A stretch of DNA of 64,000 nt from Salvator merianae. Lineage: Eukaryota > Chordata > Lepidosauria > Squamata > Teiidae. Positions 32,799-42,264 of this stretch are shown here, piece by piece. The first letter of the stretch is position 1. The number at the start of each line of letters is the position of its first letter. A program made the position numbers and the translations under genes. The stretch lies in contig QVOM02000021.1 in assembly GCA_003586115.2 (NCBI GenBank), forward strand, positions 11,744,478 through 11,808,477, read 5' to 3'. The notes beneath the pieces are model-generated. The model saw only the letters and a program-made list of their open reading frames with translations, searched no databases and was not told where the DNA came from.

Positions 32799-32880
32799 AC
32801 ATAAGAACATAAGAGGAGTCTTGCTGGATCAGACCACGGCCCATCTAGTCCAGCATTCTGTATCAGTCTCAAGCAGAACA
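32799..32880 (-). mobile_element. CR1 LINE 3' end, reversed
   Basis: AACATAAGAACATAAGAGGA, CTTGCTGGATCAGACC and CCCATCTAGTCCAGCATTCT are the reverse complement of the CR1 terminal block. The following 32900-32930 is a small perfect hairpin (12-bp arms, 7-nt loop). Confidence 0.85.
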
Positions 32881-33080
32881 TAAAGGCAAAACCTTTATGT
32901 TAGATATTCCTAGATATAAGGAATATCTAAGAGCTGATGAAATTACCTCATTCCTCAACTACTCCTGTTCTGGGGCTTAAACTGTTAGCTTGAAAGCATA
33001 TTGATGATGTTTATATATATTTTATGATGCCTGGGTAGGAATGAACAAAATGTTTTGAGTTTGAAATGTTTCAACATAGT

Positions 33081-33413
33081 CTTTGTCCAGATGAGGGAAA
33101 TATAGAATTGCCACACGTATCTGCGGCAATGCCAGCATAGCGCTGCTATATTTCCCCTAAATCCTTCTATAGCCTATTGCAGGAAAAAACAACTCTCATG
33201 GTGGGTTTTTTCAAAATAGCACTGTAACTTACAGTCTGGAGGGAGCCGCTAATGTGGAAGTGCCTCCTGCACAAGTGCAAGGAGCAAAAAGACAGTCGTG
33301 TATGCGCAGTGGTCGCAACTGTGCACTTCTGGGTATTCCATGCCATCAAAATACTCAGATGTGCACATTGCTAAAATGCACACAGACAGTGCTTGTCCCC
33401 ACACTATCTGGGC
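33081..33413. mobile_element. Family G non-autonomous DNA transposon, copy 2
   Basis: Left gtccagatgagggaaatat and reversed right gcccagatagtgtggggac. The interior GCCACACGTATCTGCGGCAA, TGCGCAGTGGTCGCAACTGT and GCACTTCTGGGTATT blocks align with copy 1 at 20364-20749 in the same orientation. Confidence 0.65.
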
Positions 33414-34500
33414 ATCCATTATGCTCTACCACACTACCTACCTATGAATTATGCCTGGGAAAATAGAGGATTCAGATTTCATCATTTTCCCCAATTCCAC
33501 AACACTGAAAATGCTTGGAATTTTATTCTGTAAGAACAGCTGCTTCAGCAAATTGTTTTGATGATTTTGTCCATTTGAGTTTTGTTTTACAAAAGGCATT
33601 ACATTAGATCCATGCCTTGGGGCACTGATGTTTTTTTACTGTATTTATTGATTTTAAATATTTATGTAGTTTTTATGCTTAAATGTTATTAAATAATATC
33701 TTTAATTTCTTTATTACATCATATTTTAATGAACAAAAGGCTGTTAAGAATATTCTATCCTATCATATTATATTATATATGTTCAATTATTTTTTGGTTT
33801 TAAGCAAATTAGGCAGACAACATGTGCTCATTCTGGGCTGCTCTAAATAAATGATAGAATTCTGTGTGATCTTCCCACAGAAAAATGACATCCCATCACT
33901 AGTAGGAAGTTGCTAAAATTAGCCTTTCAAATTTCATACAAGATTATAATTATTTCCTATCTACAATTAAGTTCACTTTACTTTGTATTAATTTAAACTC
34001 ATAGGTACATTTTTGTGCATAATTTTGCAAGCAATTTCACCTTATATAACACACTTTTGTGTGATATTTTCAAAAATACAGACATTTTGTCTTTCCCTAA
34101 AATTCTGATTATTTGTGATAAAGAACCATTCTGATTACTTATTTGTGATAAAAAACTAGAGCTCAAAGCATAGAGAATTTTCACTGTCTAAAAATGCCAT
34201 GAGAGCGAGTGTCCAAATGTCCTAGTAAATGGGATTCTGGCCAGTCATATATTCAGGCCTCCACACCACTGCAGCCACCAATCAAAGTGCCCTTTAGTAT
34301 ATTGTTCTTTGAATGACTTTCACGATGCTTCAGATGGAACCATGAGCTTCCTCGCTCCATGTGGATGGGTGTGGAGGAGGAAGTGACTCAAGAACCAGAC
34401 TCTGCCAGGACTCATAGCACTGGACATAAATGGTAAACTTCTGTGCCATATCTTGTCTGCAGCAAGAGTGTTCTGGAATCTTCCACAAAGCATGTATGAT
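33414..34500. other. Unique AT-rich stretch, no gene supported
   Basis: AT-rich and without recognised repeats until the family C element begins. Confidence 0.4.
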
Positions 34501-34508
34501 GTGTCTAC

Positions 34509-35237
34509 TAAAGATGTGCTTGCTCTCTTGCTGTCTGTACACAGCTGCAAGAGACAAATACCTTAAACCACTTTTGGCCAACAAGAACTTTTGGCCCCCA
34601 AAAGTTCCTATTCCTGCTAAAGGGTTCAAACCCTTATACAACTAAACAGGTAGCGCTATTCTTACACAGGTCTTCCCAAATAAGAGATTCATTCCTGACT
34701 CATTCCTTGCAGAGATCTGGTGATTCGAGCCCAGGCAACTAATTAACATAAGATTTTCATTTTAATTCTCACTTGTACTGGAATAGAGATTCTGTATTCT
34801 TTTAATGTTTTTAACTGTTTTCTTATAAATTTGATATGGTCTTTGGACTAATCAATAAACTGAAACTGAAACTGATACTAAAGATGTGCAAAGTTCATTT
34901 GGTGTTTGAAAATTCAATCAAATAATTCATGCTCAAAACTATTTTCATTGAATCGAACATGTGGTTGTTCGGATATCCAGAAATTTGATCAAATCAAACC
35001 AGTCCCCAACTCAAGAACATGAGCAATTTGATCAAACAGTTCATGTTTGCTATGTTTTTGCCCTTGAAAGGGGTTTTTATTCAATGAAAAGAAATGGTAT
35101 ATTTTTCTTTTTGAACAAGTTCAAAATTGAACATGAACAACTGTTTGTTTGATTAAATGGTTTGCTGTCGAGCTGAACAAACAGGTGTTTGGTTTGATCT
35201 GAACCAAACTCATGATTTTCGTTCAAGCACATCTTTA
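34509..35237. mobile_element. Family C hAT-like transposon, complete copy, carrying a LINE insertion
   Basis: The ends are perfect 11-bp inverted repeats, taaagatgtgc (34509-34519) and gcacatcttta (35227-35237). A perfect 8-bp direct repeat, gtgtctac, flanks it at 34501-34508 and 35238-35245. Without the LINE at 34520-34875 and its duplicated target, the element is about 359 bp. The interior is full of TTTGATC/GATCAAA strings and encodes nothing. The 8-bp TSD puts it with hAT-type (or other 8-bp) transposons. Confidence 0.85.
34520..34875 (+). mobile_element. LINE family I 3' fragment, copy 2, nested in family C element
   Basis: A perfect 14-bp direct repeat, tactaaagatgtgc, flanks it at 34506-34519 and 34876-34889. 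One copy spans the left boundary of the host transposon. The 356-bp insert encodes the end of the family I protein (SCCLYTAARDKYLKPLLANK at 34529-34588) and ends in GATATGGTCTTTGGACTAAT..AAACTGAAACTGAAACTGA. The tail is a short CTGAAA repeat rather than poly(A). Identity with the reversed copy at 35510-36396 is high by eye. Confidence 0.85.
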
Positions 35238-35245
35238 GTGTCTAC

Positions 35246-35306
35246 CACTTCTGACACTCCTGCAGTGGCTCCTGCCCTCCCACCCCAGAACAGCCCTCTT
35301 ATAGGA
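35246..35306. other. Short spacer between the C element and foldback A3
   Basis: Sixty bases of pre-insertion sequence, useful as an anchor for finding the empty site in relatives. Confidence 0.5.
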
Positions 35307-35314
35307 CCTGCACA

Positions 35315-35489
35315 CAGCAGCGGTCCGTCCCTTTAAAAGTGGGTGTTCGCTCCCGCCCCATCGCCGTTCGTGGGGCCACTGAGCCTCCGTAGTGACGCAG
35401 CGGGTCGCTTACTACGGAGGCTCGGTGGCCCCGTGAACGGTGATGGGGCGGAAGCGAACACCCACTTTTAAAGGGACGGACCGCCGCTG
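35315..35489. mobile_element. Family A palindromic foldback transposon, copy 3
   Basis: Two 79-bp arms (35315-35393 and 35411-35489) pair almost completely around a 17-nt loop; this is the best-preserved hairpin in the window. Ends are cagcagcggtccgtcc and reversed cagcggcggtccgtcc. A perfect 8-bp duplication, cctgcaca, lies at 35307-35314 and 35490-35497. It is CpG-rich with a CTTTAAAAGTGGGTGTTCGC core. No coding capacity. High arm identity suggests a recent insertion or arm homogenisation. Confidence 0.92.
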
Positions 35490-35509
35490 CCTGCACAGAT
35501 GAAACCTCT

Positions 35510-36396
35510 TTTTTCTTTCCCCATAGTTTCAGTTTATCGATTAGTCCAAGGACCATATCAACTTTATACATAAGAAAGCAGTTAAAAACATTAAAAGAAT
35601 ACACAATCTCTATTCCAATACAACTGAGAAAATAAAATGAAAATCTTATGTTAGTTAGTTGTCTGGGCTCAACCACCTGATCCCTGCAATGAACGAATCA
35701 GTAACGAATCTCTTATTTGGGAGGACCTTTGTAAGAATAATGCTACCTGTTTAGTTGTATAAGGGTTTGAACCCTTGAGTAGGAATAGGAGTTTAGCCTT
35801 TTGAGGCCAAATGTTCTTGTTGGCCAGGAGTGGTTTGAGGTGTTTGTCTCTTGCAGCTGTGTACAGACTGCAAGAGAGCAAGATGTATGTGACATTTTCA
35901 ATCTCTGCAGCTCCACAAATACAGGTTCTTTCATTGTATGGAAGATTTTGATATCTACCTAATATAGCCATACAATTCAGTTGTTCAAAATGGGCTCGGG
36001 TGAAAACTCTTCTTAAATAAGGTGCCATGGTAAATTCTAGATATTTCTCTTGGTGGAATACCTGTTTGTTAGTAGCTAGCCATTTAAGAGATTTAACATT
36101 GGCTTTTTCGGCAATATCATTTTGTGCACTGATATCGTAGACTTTTTGTTTAAAGGTTGTTTTAGAAGTCTCATCAAGTGTGTTTATGGCCTGTAAGGAA
36201 AAGCCCGCTTGGCTAAGAAATTGGGCCAGATGGGAATACCACTGGGAGCGAATTGGATTCTTAGACAATTCTTCTAGACACATTTTAGGTAGTCTACAGG
36301 ACGGGAGTGACTCTACCATGCGCCAGAAGTTAAATAGTTTGATTTCAATATGGCTCCGAATAGAATAAGCATCGAGTTCAGTCCATGCTGCTATAG
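35510..36396 (-). mobile_element. LINE family I, copy 3, 887 bp with 14-bp TSD
   Basis: A perfect 14-bp duplication, cagatgaaacctct, flanks it at 35496-35509 and 36397-36410. It runs on the minus strand and ends with the same GGACTAAT..ATAAACTGAAACT tail as copy 2. It is 5'-truncated and contains the open frame described in the next entry. The family could not be tied to a named LINE clade by eye; CR1, L2, BovB and L1 do not fit its tail. Confidence 0.85.
35669..36319 (-). CDS. C-terminal fragment of a LINE family I ORF2-like protein
   Basis: A 216-codon open frame without a stop, despite truncation. It lacks the RT core. Toward the end lies CICGAAEIENVTYILLSC (Cys-X-Cys, then Cys), followed by SLYTAARDKHLKPLLANK, the same segment as in copy 2. 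Many LINE proteins carry a Cys-rich C-terminal knuckle after the RT, so this is probably that region. The annotated ATG is only the first Met in the surviving part; the real protein began far upstream. Confidence 0.5.
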   Translation of the reverse strand: MVESLPSCRLPKMCLEELSKNPIRSQWYSHLAQFLSQAGFSLQAINTLDETSKTTFKQKVYDISAQNDIAEKANVKSLKWLATNKQVFHQEKYLEFTMAPYLRRVFTRAHFEQLNCMAILGRYQNLPYNERTCICGAAEIENVTYILLSCSLYTAARDKHLKPLLANKNIWPQKAKLLFLLKGSNPYTTKQVALFLQRSSQIRDSLLIRSLQGSGG

Positions 36397-36439
36397 CAGA
36401 TGAAACCTCTATAACAAGTCTTGGAACTCAGAAATTAAG

Positions 36440-36677
36440 GCTGTACCCACACATAGTAAAAAAAACAAAACCCTCTGATGCAGCTCAGAGATGGCTTAGA
36501 GATGGGTCAGAAGTAGGATGGCTCACACTCCAGCCTGCTCTTCCTCCTCTCATGAATACTATAGGCTGGAAAAGGTGGATTAGAGATGGGATGAAAACAG
36601 GAGGGTCACATGCTACTGTCTCTGAGACTCTTCTGACATACTATTTTTATTATGCTTGAACACAGCCTCACGCTGTA
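36440..36677. mobile_element. Family B foldback transposon, copy 2, degenerate
   Basis: Left aaggctgtacccacacatag and reversed right gaggctgtgttcaagcataa are imperfect inverted ends, continuing into A/T-rich runs on both sides. The interior AGCTCAGAGATGGCTTAGAG and GGATTAGAGATGGGATG match the arms of copies 1 and 3. Confidence 0.55.
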
Positions 36678-37799
36678 AGGCATGCTAGATCATTACTGGT
36701 TAACAGCCCAGACAGCAAGTGGTTGCACTATTAATTTGACAAATAGGAAATTGTGGAACAGTTGGGCTCTAATATAAGGGTGGGGAGGGAATCAATTAAT
36801 GATAATCATAATGCTGACTGAGCAGACCTGAAGGAATGCTAAGATACTGTTAAATCCCCAAAGGCTACCAGATAAAGTTTTAAAGAGTGATGCTTTCTGG
36901 GAATTTAATTTAAGGCACATTGAACAGATGGTACACCAAAAGGCTAGCTTTGGCTCAGAGCCAACTTTATTGTTAAAAGCAGCTATAACTTCTGAAGCTT
37001 TAATCAGTCGATTGTGCTTGAAGAATAACTCTTGAATCAAAATCATTAAGTGTCTGATGGTCATTTAGATTGTACTGCCACAGTACTTTTCTGAAGTGAC
37101 TGCTTTCAACCCGTGTCACTTAATGGGCAGTCGTGCTGCACTAATTCAGAAAATCAAGTTAATGCATGTTAGGACCTTTGGGGGAAGGAAACAGACTTTA
37201 AATGTTACCCAGATTTAAGCTTCATCCAACAAATGGTACAAAAGCATTGGCATAATCTGCATAGTGTTTCAGTTGTAAGACCCTGGAGGAATTTATGATA
37301 TGCTCTTCACTTTTCTGTCTCTGGCTAGGCACAGAGAAGGAATTTGTTTGGTCCATTGCTTCCCAGTTTTACTGCCAAGATGGTTTTGACTATGTTATGA
37401 AGGCATTTCATGGTTTAAAATTGTATTTTATTGTTGTTGCTAAGTACCATGGGAAGTATAGAGGTATAAATAATGAGAAATAAACAAACACACACTATCA
37501 AAGCTTGAATTCAGATATAAATATGAGCTGCTCATAAAGCTTTCCTCAAAGAATAGATAAGTTTAAAAATCTGCAAATTATTCTTTGGCCCAGCACAAAG
37601 TTTGAGCCAAAAGCCCATTTGTACTAATTCCACAAATGCTTCTGAAAAGCAAAAGTACCAGTTATTTTTGTTGAAAATTTTGTGATATGATGGATTGTGC
37701 AAAGGTGCACAGTTATGTCTCAAGAAATGTGAACCAACATGGCACAGGATTCATATAAATATTGCATAAAGGATGCCCAGTATAGACACAAAACAGAGT
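36678..37799. promoter_or_regulatory. Unique stretch; possible conserved non-coding element at 36.70-37.16 kb
   Basis: No repeat is recognised. 36780-37070 contains dense TAAT/ATTA sites (ATCAATTAATGATAATCAT) and a stop-free 90-codon minus-strand frame with no known domain. The lack of repeats and the motif density look like a vertebrate CNE. This is inference from appearance only. Confidence 0.2.
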
Positions 37800-37880
37800 A
37801 AGAGCCAGAGTGTTGGCCTAGGTTCCAGGTTCAAATCTCCACACAGCTATGACAGCCAACTGGATGACTATTAATGAAAA
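37800..37880 (+). mobile_element. Sauria-type SINE fragment
   Basis: GAGCCAGAGTGTTGGCCTAG, GTTCCAGGTTCAAATCTCCA (B box GGTTCAAATC) and ACAGCTATGACAGCCAACTG match the tRNA-related head and start of the Sauria SINE body. The A box and tail are lost. Confidence 0.65.
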
Positions 37881-37892
37881 CAATGAACAGGT

Positions 37893-38189
37893 TATGGCCG
37901 CATCTCCACTTCTGGATGGAGGAACTCAAGTGGGGAAGGTGCTGCAGAAAAAAGACACCCTCCATGTCTCCATTTTGGGGTGAGGAGGTGCAATGGAATG
38001 GTACCTCCTCCATGAAGGGTGGGAGAACCCACCCTGCATAGGAGGTGCCTCCACCATTGATTGTGCTGGAAAAGGCCAACATGATTGCTGCAAGGACCTC
38101 ACTGCACCAAAAATGAAGTGAGAGCAGCAGTGGACACCTTCTTGGACCCACTGTGGTGCCCCAGAACAGTAGATGGAGATGCAGCCTGT
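37893..38189. mobile_element. Family H non-autonomous DNA transposon, copy 5
   Basis: Left tatggccgcatctccactt and reversed right tacaggctgcatctccatct. The interior CTCCATTTTGGGGTGAGGAG and GGGTGGGAGAACCCACCC (a local palindrome at 38019-38036) resemble copies 2 and 4. Two minus-strand frames (106-107 codons) overlap it in different phases and are not genes. Confidence 0.65.
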
Positions 38190-38805
38190 ACTAACTTGAA
38201 ACAAGGTTGTCATTGCAATATTTCTGGCTAAATAACAATTCTTAAACAATCAAAACCACTTGTGTAAGTCCAGGCATTTTGGGTGCCACCATTTCTTTAG
38301 ATGATTTAGTGTTTAAGTACAACTTGAGGGAATGGGGAGGGGAGGCACTAGTTCTTTGCTGGATGAGGAATTTGACTCTCTGAACATATCTGAGTTTGAT
38401 GCCACTGCTCTAAATTATGCTGTTGTAAGAGAGGCCCAATATTATTGCCACTTTCCTGTCTTTCTTTTTAAAGCAGTGGCATTTGTGTTTGGAATCTGAA
38501 AGGGCCACTGTGAATGTATGTATTTGTTTATAGGCAGTAAGTGATAGTAAAATATTGCTGATATAGATGTTTGCTACTTCAGGTCCAGCAGCCTTTTCTT
38601 CCAGTAGCCAACTATTTGCATACAGAAGCCAACAAGTAGAAAATGAGCATACAGCTGGTCCTGCTCAGTCTCCTAGCAGCTGATATACTGCCTCCTATAT
38701 TGAAGGAGGTCAGTCAGACATCAGGGCTAGTAGCTTTTAATAACCCTGTCTTTCATCGGTTGTTCAAAATCCTTCTAGAAGTCATTCAAGCATTTGTTTA
38801 GCACT
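38190..38805. other. Unique stretch
   Basis: No feature recognised. Confidence 0.4.
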
Positions 38806-38990
38806 GGAGATGTAATCAAACTGATTGTTGTCAAACTTAGTTTGCAGCAAACAAGGGATGTTTGAAGTGTTCATTTTTGAACCAAATGCCCCCAAAGTTC
38901 AACTGAAATGTTCATATTTGGATCAAATGTACCTGCATGTTCAATGAGCTGTTTGAAGAACAGTCCAAAGTGCCTGCACCTTTAGAAAAG
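38806..38990. repeat. Family C fragment
   Basis: Starts with CACTGGAGATGTAATCAAAC and carries TTTGAACCAAATGC and TTTGGATCAAATGT strings as in family C. The right terminus is not recognised. Confidence 0.4.
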
Positions 38991-39624
38991 GCATAAAGTC
39001 TGCTCTGCTTTTTAAAAAAAGTAAGAGGTCACTCTGATACAAGTTATAGAAATGCAGCTACAAATGTGCTGTAGGTGCTTTGCAATTGTTCTGTAAACTT
39101 ATCTCTTCAGTGGAATTGCTGTTGGTCTCACATGACCTGGGTGGGGTTAGCTTTCCTATTGATCAAATTTGTCAGATATAAGCCATTGGACTGATAGGGA
39201 ATGAAGTTCTTTGAACCCAGATAAGAGCTCCAAAGCTGTCCATACCACCTGGCTAGAACTTTAAAAAAGGCTATCCCTGCACCACTTGATGCTTTCTTGC
39301 TTCATCTTGCTTAGTTATTATGAACAGGTTTGATTATTATTGTTGCCAAAGGGTCTTTTTGTTCCTAGAAAAACAATCTGCCTTGGAACTTTGAATAATC
39401 CTTTCCATTTTGCAGAAATGGAGCTCTTTTGCATCAAACTTTGTATCTAGAATTCCAGAAAGATATCCAGGGCTTGAATCAACATAGTAATCATGACTAA
39501 GTGGCAGGAGAGTGGAGTCCTCTTAAGCCAGCTAAGAGTTCCAATAGCAGTAACTTGTAGCTTCTGCTTGGAAAGAATTTCCCTGTGACTTCAGGGGAGC
39601 TTCACACTGGGTTGCTTTGTTTTA
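38991..39624. other. Unique stretch
   Basis: No gene or repeat recognised. Confidence 0.4.
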
Positions 39625-39643
39625 ATAATAATAATAATAATAG
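39625..39643. repeat. (AAT)n microsatellite
   Basis: Short trinucleotide run at the 3' side of a reversed LINE tail. Confidence 0.75.
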
Positions 39644-39719
39644 CAACAGTTATTTATAATGCCCCTTTCACCAAAGAGCAGAACAACAAACATATACAAT
39701 TAACAGACAAACAAATATA

Positions 39720-40614
39720 TATATATTTATATGGATTTTTATCCCTCCCTAAACCCATAGGTCTCAGGGTGGGTTATAACAATTTAAATTAATAATGAAA
39801 AAAATAATATAAAAGGCACGCAATAAAGCAGTAGCCTGAAAGTAAGGAGGGACAGCAGTACCTTTAGTCAAAGGCAAGGGTAAATAGGTGTGTCTTTAAT
39901 GCTCTCCTAAAGATGTAAAGTGGAGAAGTCTGATGTACCTCAGGGGGAAGAGTGTTCCACAGTCTGGGGGCCACCACTGAAAAGGCCTTATCCTGGGTGC
40001 TCACCCCTTTAGCTATTGAAGGCGGTGGTACAACCAGGAGGGCCTCATCTGCAGATCTTAAGACATGGATAGGTTGATATGGAAGAAGATGTTCCTTTTA
40101 GGTATTTGGGTCCAAGCCATTTAGGGCCTTATAGGTTAAGATTAACACCTTGAATTGGGCTTGGCAGCGAATTGCCAGCCAGTGCAGTTCTTTTAAAACC
40201 AGCACGATATGCATCCAGCCAGCCATTCTAATCGGCAGTCTTGCTGCTGCATTTTGTACGTTGAAGCTTCTGAACTGTCTTCAAGGGCAGCCCCATGTAA
40301 AGTGTGTTACAGTAATCCAGTCTGAAAGTTACCAAAGCATGGATTGCTGTGGCCAGATTGTCTCTGTCCAGAAGGGGTCATAGTTGGCAAACCAGCCATG
40401 GCTGGAGGTATGCATTCTTGGCCACCGCCTCCACCTGAGTTTCAAATGTAAGCGTAGAATCCAAGAATACACCCAGATTCCACACCTGTCCTTTCCAGGC
40501 CAAAGCAACCCCACCAACAGCCAGATGCCTTCCAACTTCATGGACTCCAGACCCTGTGACACACAGCACCTCTGTCTTTCTGGATTCAGCCTCAAAACAG
40601 AACATTATATATAA
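39720..40614 (-). pseudogene. L2 LINE 3' half, reversed
   Basis: From right to left on the minus strand: KTEVLCVTGSGVHEVGRHLA, then NLGVFLDSTLTFETQVEAVA and KNAYLQPWLVCQL (40378-40600), the post-YADD part of L2 RT. A DNLATAIHALVTFRLDYCN-type block, GLPLKTVQKLQRTKCSSKTA (40240-40300) and the L2 3' untranslated region follow, down to GTTATAACCCACCCTGAGAC and TATAAAAATCC. Stops and shifts interrupt it. It is complementary in layout to the + strand copy at 61.9-62.6 kb. Confidence 0.8.
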
Positions 40615-41560
40615 AATTGAACATTATATATAATATAATCACCCCGTTCCTCACCAGATGCTTCCTAATGACTAAGCAGGAGGTGGACAGCACAATCCTT
40701 TGAACCCAGAGAAGAGCTCCAAAACCATCAACCCCCCCCCCCCATCACTGATGTTAGATAGAATAATGATATAGGGTAAGCTCATGCTGGGCCAGTATCC
40801 TGTTCCACTCAAGGTAGGTTCTTTGGCATGGCACTTTGGCGTCATATCATATTAGCTTTTTTGTGTGTGTTCTTTCTGCTTGTGGGTGTGGGCAATAGGC
40901 AGTCAGGTGCACTTATTTTTTTCTCAAGTTTTTCTTTCTGGACATTTTCCATAGTGAAAAGGGCAAACTTCAGTGATGGGAACATTGCTGAAGCCCCTGA
41001 AAATATTGAGGATGTGTAGCTTTCTGGTTCAGTGTTGTAGGCTGGAGGGAAATTGTGTGCATGTTCCGATATGACCCCAGATTTGGGCCATTCCGAGAGT
41101 CTGGCAAAATGGCACCAGGCTCTACATGCCAGGTGAGATGCTCTAGCCACCACTACCTTTCTGCATAGTGGCAGCTGGAGTAGGTCACAGTTGAGAAAAG
41201 CCGTGGGCAGCTGTCACTCAGGAGCACTCCAGCCACCAAAGTTGTATGGCCAGTGCATTCCCCAGGAGCCATGAAACCTTCTGAGAAAGGGACCCCACAG
41301 GCCACAGTGGCAGCTGATATGGTCCAAACCATGTGAAACCTGCCTTAGTTTCCAAAGAAAAAAAAGGAACAACTACTCTCTACTCTACTCCATTGATCAC
41401 AATTTTACTGCCATCTTTTGAATGCTTTTTTTTTAAAAAAACTTTGCTAAATTGTTTTTGAGATGTGGTGAGAAAATATTTCAACTTTCAAATAAATGTA
41501 TGGTTTTTAATAGTTTAGCCATGTGGCCATTCCTGAGAAAGTAATTATTCCCAATTTTCA
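40615..41560. other. Unique stretch with a poly(C) run
   Basis: A C run lies at about 40731-40743. No gene or repeat recognised. Confidence 0.4.
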
Positions 41561-42003
41561 GACAGATTGCTGAGACAGTTTTTTAAAAAAGCAGCTCAAA
41601 AGCAGTTTAGAGGTGGTAGCTGCCAAATTCTAGTGCTTCCATCCCACCTCTAACACACATGAAAGGCTAGAAGATGGACTTTCATCCACTAGCAGCCGGC
41701 TTTAAGCCCAGGTGTTTGCATCCCACGCAAAGCACGCCTTGGCTGTTCGCAGGGCCTCCGTACTGCCACTAGGTGACCTGCTGTGGCAGTATGGAGACCC
41801 GGAGGCCCCAGGAACAGCCATGGCCTGCTTTGCGTGGGTTGCAGACACCCAGACTTAAAGCTGGCAGCCGCCGCCACTTTCATCATACATTTTTAGCCTG
41901 CAATGTGGATTGCAGGTTGGATGGGAACACTTGCTACCTCATGTTACCACTTCTAAGATGCTTTTCAGTCACCCTTTTTTTAATTGCATGTGGAGGTAGC
42001 CTA
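41561..42003. mobile_element. Family B foldback transposon, copy 3, split by a family A foldback
   Basis: Left arm AGCAGTTTAGAGGTGGTAGC...CATCCCACCTCTAACACACA pairs with the right arm, which reversed reads AGCATCTTAGAAGTGGTAAC...CATCCAACCTGCAATCCACA. The arms meet at the insertion point of the family A copy at 41688-41877, in the hairpin's loop. Without that insert the element is about 245 bp, close to copy 1. Confidence 0.7.
41688..41877. mobile_element. Family A palindromic foldback transposon, copy 4 (nested)
   Basis: A hairpin with GGCTTTAAGCCCAGGTGTTT at the left pairing with the reversed right AGCTTTAAGTCTGGGTGTCT, then GGCTGTTCGCAGGGCCTCCG. It shares the 18-base CTTTAAGCCCAGGTGTTT with copy 1. 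Flanks are tttcatcc (41680-41687) and tttcatca (41878-41885), a 7-of-8 duplication. The termini are more eroded than in copies 2 and 3. Confidence 0.75.
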
Positions 42004-42264
42004 AGTTGGCAAAACTTGAACATCTTGCTTAGTACTACGGAACACTTTTCCAGGCAGGGTGACTGAATTACTTGCATGCATTGATGCCTGATTTAGGATG
42101 TTCTTCAAACATTATTTGTTTCCCCAGGCCTCGAAGTAACCATCTATCACCATGTAAAAATGGCAAAAGCTAGGAAGCAAATAGCAAAGCATGACCTTGG
42201 AATGACACATCAATTGAATAGCTGAAAGAATAGCCAGTGTCTTTATTTGCCACAGAATAGCCCA
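42004..42264. other. Unique spacer
   Basis: No feature recognised. Confidence 0.4.

Noticed and set aside
35315..35489. Primary microRNA or other structured ncRNA
   Set aside because: The hairpin is explained by a transposon with an exact 8-bp duplication and has relatives at three other sites.
36792..37064. 90-codon minus-strand frame as a coding exon
   Set aside because: No recognised domain and no clear splice sites; the AT-rich context fits non-coding sequence better.
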